Shown in pieces: positions 61,936 through 64,000 of a stretch of DNA of 64,000 bases. The DNA comes from an uncultured Lachnospiraceae bacterium (GTDB lineage Bacteria > Bacillota > Clostridia > Lachnospirales > Lachnospiraceae), in the NCBI GenBank assembly GCA_910577045.1, contig CAJTLB010000009.1, positions 62,001 to 126,000 of the forward strand, in the 5' to 3' direction. Position numbers and translations under genes: made by a program. The first letter of the stretch is position 1. Each line of letters starts with the position of its first letter. The notes beneath the pieces were generated by a model. The model was not told the origin of the DNA and made no database searches. It saw only the letters and a program-made list of their open reading frames with translations.

Positions 61936-62040
61936 AACTTCCACCTCCACTTATTTTCAAAATTTTCACATTTTGCCCAAACCAGCCTTGTCCTGATTTT
62001 TGAGCACAAAAAAAAGACTTATTCCATCTCTCACCCACAT

Positions 62041-62069
62041 ACTATACCACACCAAAACTTATGCGTCAA
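62041..62069 (-). promoter_or_regulatory. rpmG-secE-nusG promoter
   Basis: TTGACG (62069-62064), 17 bp, TATAGT (62046-62041), leader about 100 nt. Confidence 0.82.
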
Positions 62070-62132
62070 CTATTTTTCTCATCTTTTTAACCACTTTTTC
62101 TTACATTTTCATACAAATTTATATTTTATATC

Positions 62133-62171
62133 TCAATTTTAGATGACAAATAGCCGATATTCATTTATAAT
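62133..62171 (+). promoter_or_regulatory. Sigma-D-like and overlapping sigma-A-like promoter of FliD-like gene
   Basis: GCCGATAT (62153-62160) equals the sigma-D (FliA-type) -10 consensus, with TCAA (62133-62136) 16 bp upstream near the TAAA -35. A sigma-A reading also exists: ATGACA (62143-62148), 17 bp, TATAAT (62166-62171). Confidence 0.6.
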
Positions 62172-62211
62172 AGAAATAGATATTTATTACTTTTAGAAAG
62201 GAGTGAGACGA

Positions 62212-63498
62212 ATGATAAGTCCAGCGTACCAGTATTATATTTCTACATACGGGAGGCGTGAGAGCTGCCGTTATGATACACACAAACGCAATGAACTTCG
62301 TAATGTATATAATAGCATCGTTCGTCTGAACAAGAAATCTCCTTTGTATAAAATTAATCTGACAGAACATGTGCAATGTTTTGCCATTGATTTGAAGGAA
62401 AGCTCCCGTGCATTCCGCAATGTCCTTCTCGATACCGTTGGTGAAGAGAATGCTGCTTTTATGCAAAAGGCTGCTTATTCTTCTAACGAGGAGCTTCTTG
62501 AAGCAGATTATGTTGGAGATGACCCTGCATCAGAATCAGAAGGTCGTGCATACCAGATTGATATTACGCAACTTGCTGCCCCACAAATTAATACTGGTGA
62601 TTTTGTTGCCTCCAACCGTTTAGACTTAAAACCAGACCAGTATTCTTTTGATTTAACAGTGGGAGATAGTTCTTATGAGTTTCAATTTAAAGTATCTGAA
62701 AACCATACTAACCTCCAGGTACAGGAAAAGCTTGCTAACTTGATTAACCGTTCCAATATTGGCTTATCTGCACAAGTACTAAAAGATGGTAATGGGAGCA
62801 GCGCCTTAGAAATCCGTGCTGTCCAACCTGGTTTCTTTGAATATCGGGGGTATGCTTTTAAGTTTACAGATTCTTCTACTGATAAAGCCAGTGGGAGTGT
62901 TTCTCTATTTGGTTTAAATAATGTTAGCCAACCACCTGCTAATGCCCATTTAAAAATAAATGGCGAGGATGCTTCTTCTGCTTCAAATACATTGCTAATA
63001 GGTAAAAATTATTCTGTTACATTAAAGAACTTAACGGAGCCTGGCAATCCTGTTGAAATAGGAATGAAACGCTCTGCTGCAACTGTTATTAAAAATATGA
63101 ACCGCCTTGCTAATAGTTTTAACACTATCCATGAGCTTGCCAGCAATACTTCTTCCGATCATATTGTAAGTAATAAACTTCTAAAAGATTTAGATTATAT
63201 TACAAAACGTTTCCGCAGTACATTAGATTCCAGCGGCCTAATTGTGCAAGAAGATGGGACCTTGAAACCAGATGAATCTTTAATTGTACAGTCTATGGAA
63301 GATGGGACTATTGAAGCAAATTCTGAACAAATTACACATTTTAGGAATGCTTTATTAAGGCAGATGGAACATATTTCTCTTGATCCAATGAATTATATTA
63401 ATAAAACCATGATTTCATACCCAAATCCTATCCGGCCATTCAATAACCCTTACCAAATTTCCGTTTACAGTGGAATGATATTTAATGGGACGATTTGA
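62212..63498 (+). CDS. FliD-like (flagellar hook-associated protein 2) family protein
   Basis: A 428-residue protein with FliD features. RAYQIDITQLAAPQINTGDFVAS matches the N-terminal FliD block, a hook-IN-like region follows (SFDLTVGDSSYEFQFKV, QEKLANLINRSNIGLSAQV), and the C-terminal helices (NRLANSFNTIHELASN, FRNALLRQMEHISLD) fit the coiled-coil end. The first 90 residues are unlike FliD and seem to be a separate helical domain. No other flagellar gene is nearby. ATG 62212 has AAAGGAG upstream. It may be a FliD relative or a cap-like surface protein. Confidence 0.75.
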   Translation: MISPAYQYYISTYGRRESCRYDTHKRNELRNVYNSIVRLNKKSPLYKINLTEHVQCFAIDLKESSRAFRNVLLDTVGEENAAFMQKAAYSSNEELLEADYVGDDPASESEGRAYQIDITQLAAPQINTGDFVASNRLDLKPDQYSFDLTVGDSSYEFQFKVSENHTNLQVQEKLANLINRSNIGLSAQVLKDGNGSSALEIRAVQPGFFEYRGYAFKFTDSSTDKASGSVSLFGLNNVSQPPANAHLKINGEDASSASNTLLIGKNYSVTLKNLTEPGNPVEIGMKRSAATVIKNMNRLANSFNTIHELASNTSSDHIVSNKLLKDLDYITKRFRSTLDSSGLIVQEDGTLKPDESLIVQSMEDGTIEANSEQITHFRNALLRQMEHISLDPMNYINKTMISYPNPIRPFNNPYQISVYSGMIFNGTI

Positions 63499-63543
63499 GG
63501 AAACAGCCGATTCAGCAATAAAGTGCGGTTAAAAGCAAAGACC

Positions 63544-63569
63544 AAGGGGCGAGGTAATCGCCCCTTTAC
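63544..63569. terminator. Terminator after FliD-like gene
   Basis: AGGGGCG / CGCCCCTTT hairpin between converging genes. Confidence 0.8.
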
Positions 63570-63591
63570 TACATATCCATCACCAATATTA

Positions 63592-64000
63592 TTACATTTG
63601 CATAAGCTTATTTCTTGTCTCTTTATCAAATTTTTCAAGCGCATAGCGATATGCAACTCGTGGCATTTCCTTGCAATTTTTTATCAAATATTCTTTTACG
63701 CAACTGGGGTTTATTTGTGATAAGGCTTTCAACATTCAACCATATCCTTTTAAAACTAAATCATGCGAATCCGACATTAAACGATCTGATATTGTAAACG
63801 GTTCCATTCCTTCATAATCATTTTTCATTATGGCAGGTATCAGGATAACCGCAGAAGCCCTTCTTACCCAAAAATCATTATCATCTGTCCATGCGATTAT
63901 CTTTACAAATAACGATTTCTTTTGCCTTAGCAGCTCTCCAAATGCATGTGTGCAAAAATCATCACAATCTCCCCAGCCCCTTACATAATCTTTCAACCAG
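63592..64000 (-). pseudogene. DNA alkylation repair (AlkD/HEAT-like) gene, 5' end outside window, in-frame TGA
   Basis: The C-terminal about 136 codons of an AlkD-like DNA alkylation repair protein: WLKDYVRGWGDCDDFCTHAF, DFWVRRASAVILIPAIM, DLVLKGYG, then after a TGA (63738-63736) MLKALSQINPSCVKEYL and MPRVAYRYALEKFD. The family has GYGW at the TGA position, so TGG has changed to TGA. The frame stays open for another 47 codons to TAA at 63592 with family-like sequence, so the loss looks recent. The truncated product would lack the last helical repeats. The other strand shows no gene here. Confidence 0.8.

Noticed and set aside
62161..62466. Minus-strand 101-codon frame opposite the FliD-like gene
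   Set aside because: Overlaps the FliD-like coding start and its promoter, has no ribosome site and no recognisable protein pattern.
63736..63738. Selenocysteine or alternative genetic code at the TGA
   Set aside because: No selenocysteine-type context was seen, the family has Trp rather than Cys here, and TGA serves as a normal stop in many genes of the window.

Overview
The window looks like a chromosomal core segment of a low-GC anaerobic Firmicute, most probably a Lachnospiraceae-type Clostridium relative. The evidence is the AT-rich sequence, strong AGGAGG ribosome binding sites, a type III glutamine synthetase, class B sortase, an F-type ATP synthase with sodium-type c-subunit ligands, a FliD-like protein, and many conserved hypothetical proteins of that family. 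Most genes lie on the minus strand. No rRNA, prophage, insertion sequence or CRISPR array was found.

Layout. Positions 1-3352 (minus): a catalytically dead-looking HtrA homologue, the exoribonuclease YhaM and the 5' part of rlmD. 3529-8023 (plus): mutS2 followed by an OmpR-type two-component pair. 8058-12996 (minus): a tight operon of a VanW protein, a PurM/HypE-like protein, an Lrp regulator, an aminotransferase and trmL. 13094-16961: a tiny membrane peptide head to head with a TPR-like protein, then radical SAM - nth - DnaQ-like exonuclease. 17076-25832: tRNA-Leu, glnN with a possible attenuator leader, an fba-sortase B pair, a large membrane-anchored unknown protein with a methyltransferase, and a proline-rich protein. 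25891-33012 (minus): the complete ten-gene ATP synthase operon. 33156-42242: a coiled-coil protein, tRNA-Gln, a diguanylate cyclase, an Opp/Dpp-type ABC importer ending in a CDF metal exporter, and cspA. 42436-50603: a YhfC-like membrane protein, an operon of discoidin-like / SprA-like / membrane proteins, BirA-controlled bioB-bioY, and an ABC-2 transporter divergent from a NarL-type two-component system. 50650-61935 (minus): rpmG-secE-nusG-rplK-rplA-(L10 leader)-rplJ-rplL-rpoB-rpoC. 62212-64000: a FliD-like gene behind a sigma-D-like promoter and a nonsense-interrupted DNA alkylation repair gene.

The window is mainly housekeeping: transcription, translation, energy, DNA repair and nitrogen assimilation. 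Regulation is readable in several places: two 23S-mimicking L1 sites, an L10 leader with attenuator, a BirA operator over the bioB promoter, 11-bp direct repeats at the htrA-like promoter, and many sigma-A promoters and terminators. The least explained items are two copies of a structured intergenic repeat resembling solitary type I-C CRISPR repeats, the triad-less HtrA, an ABC ATPase with degenerate catalytic motifs, and a terminator-linked short motif found before glnN and rpoB. All calls come from reading the sequence; no database search was run.
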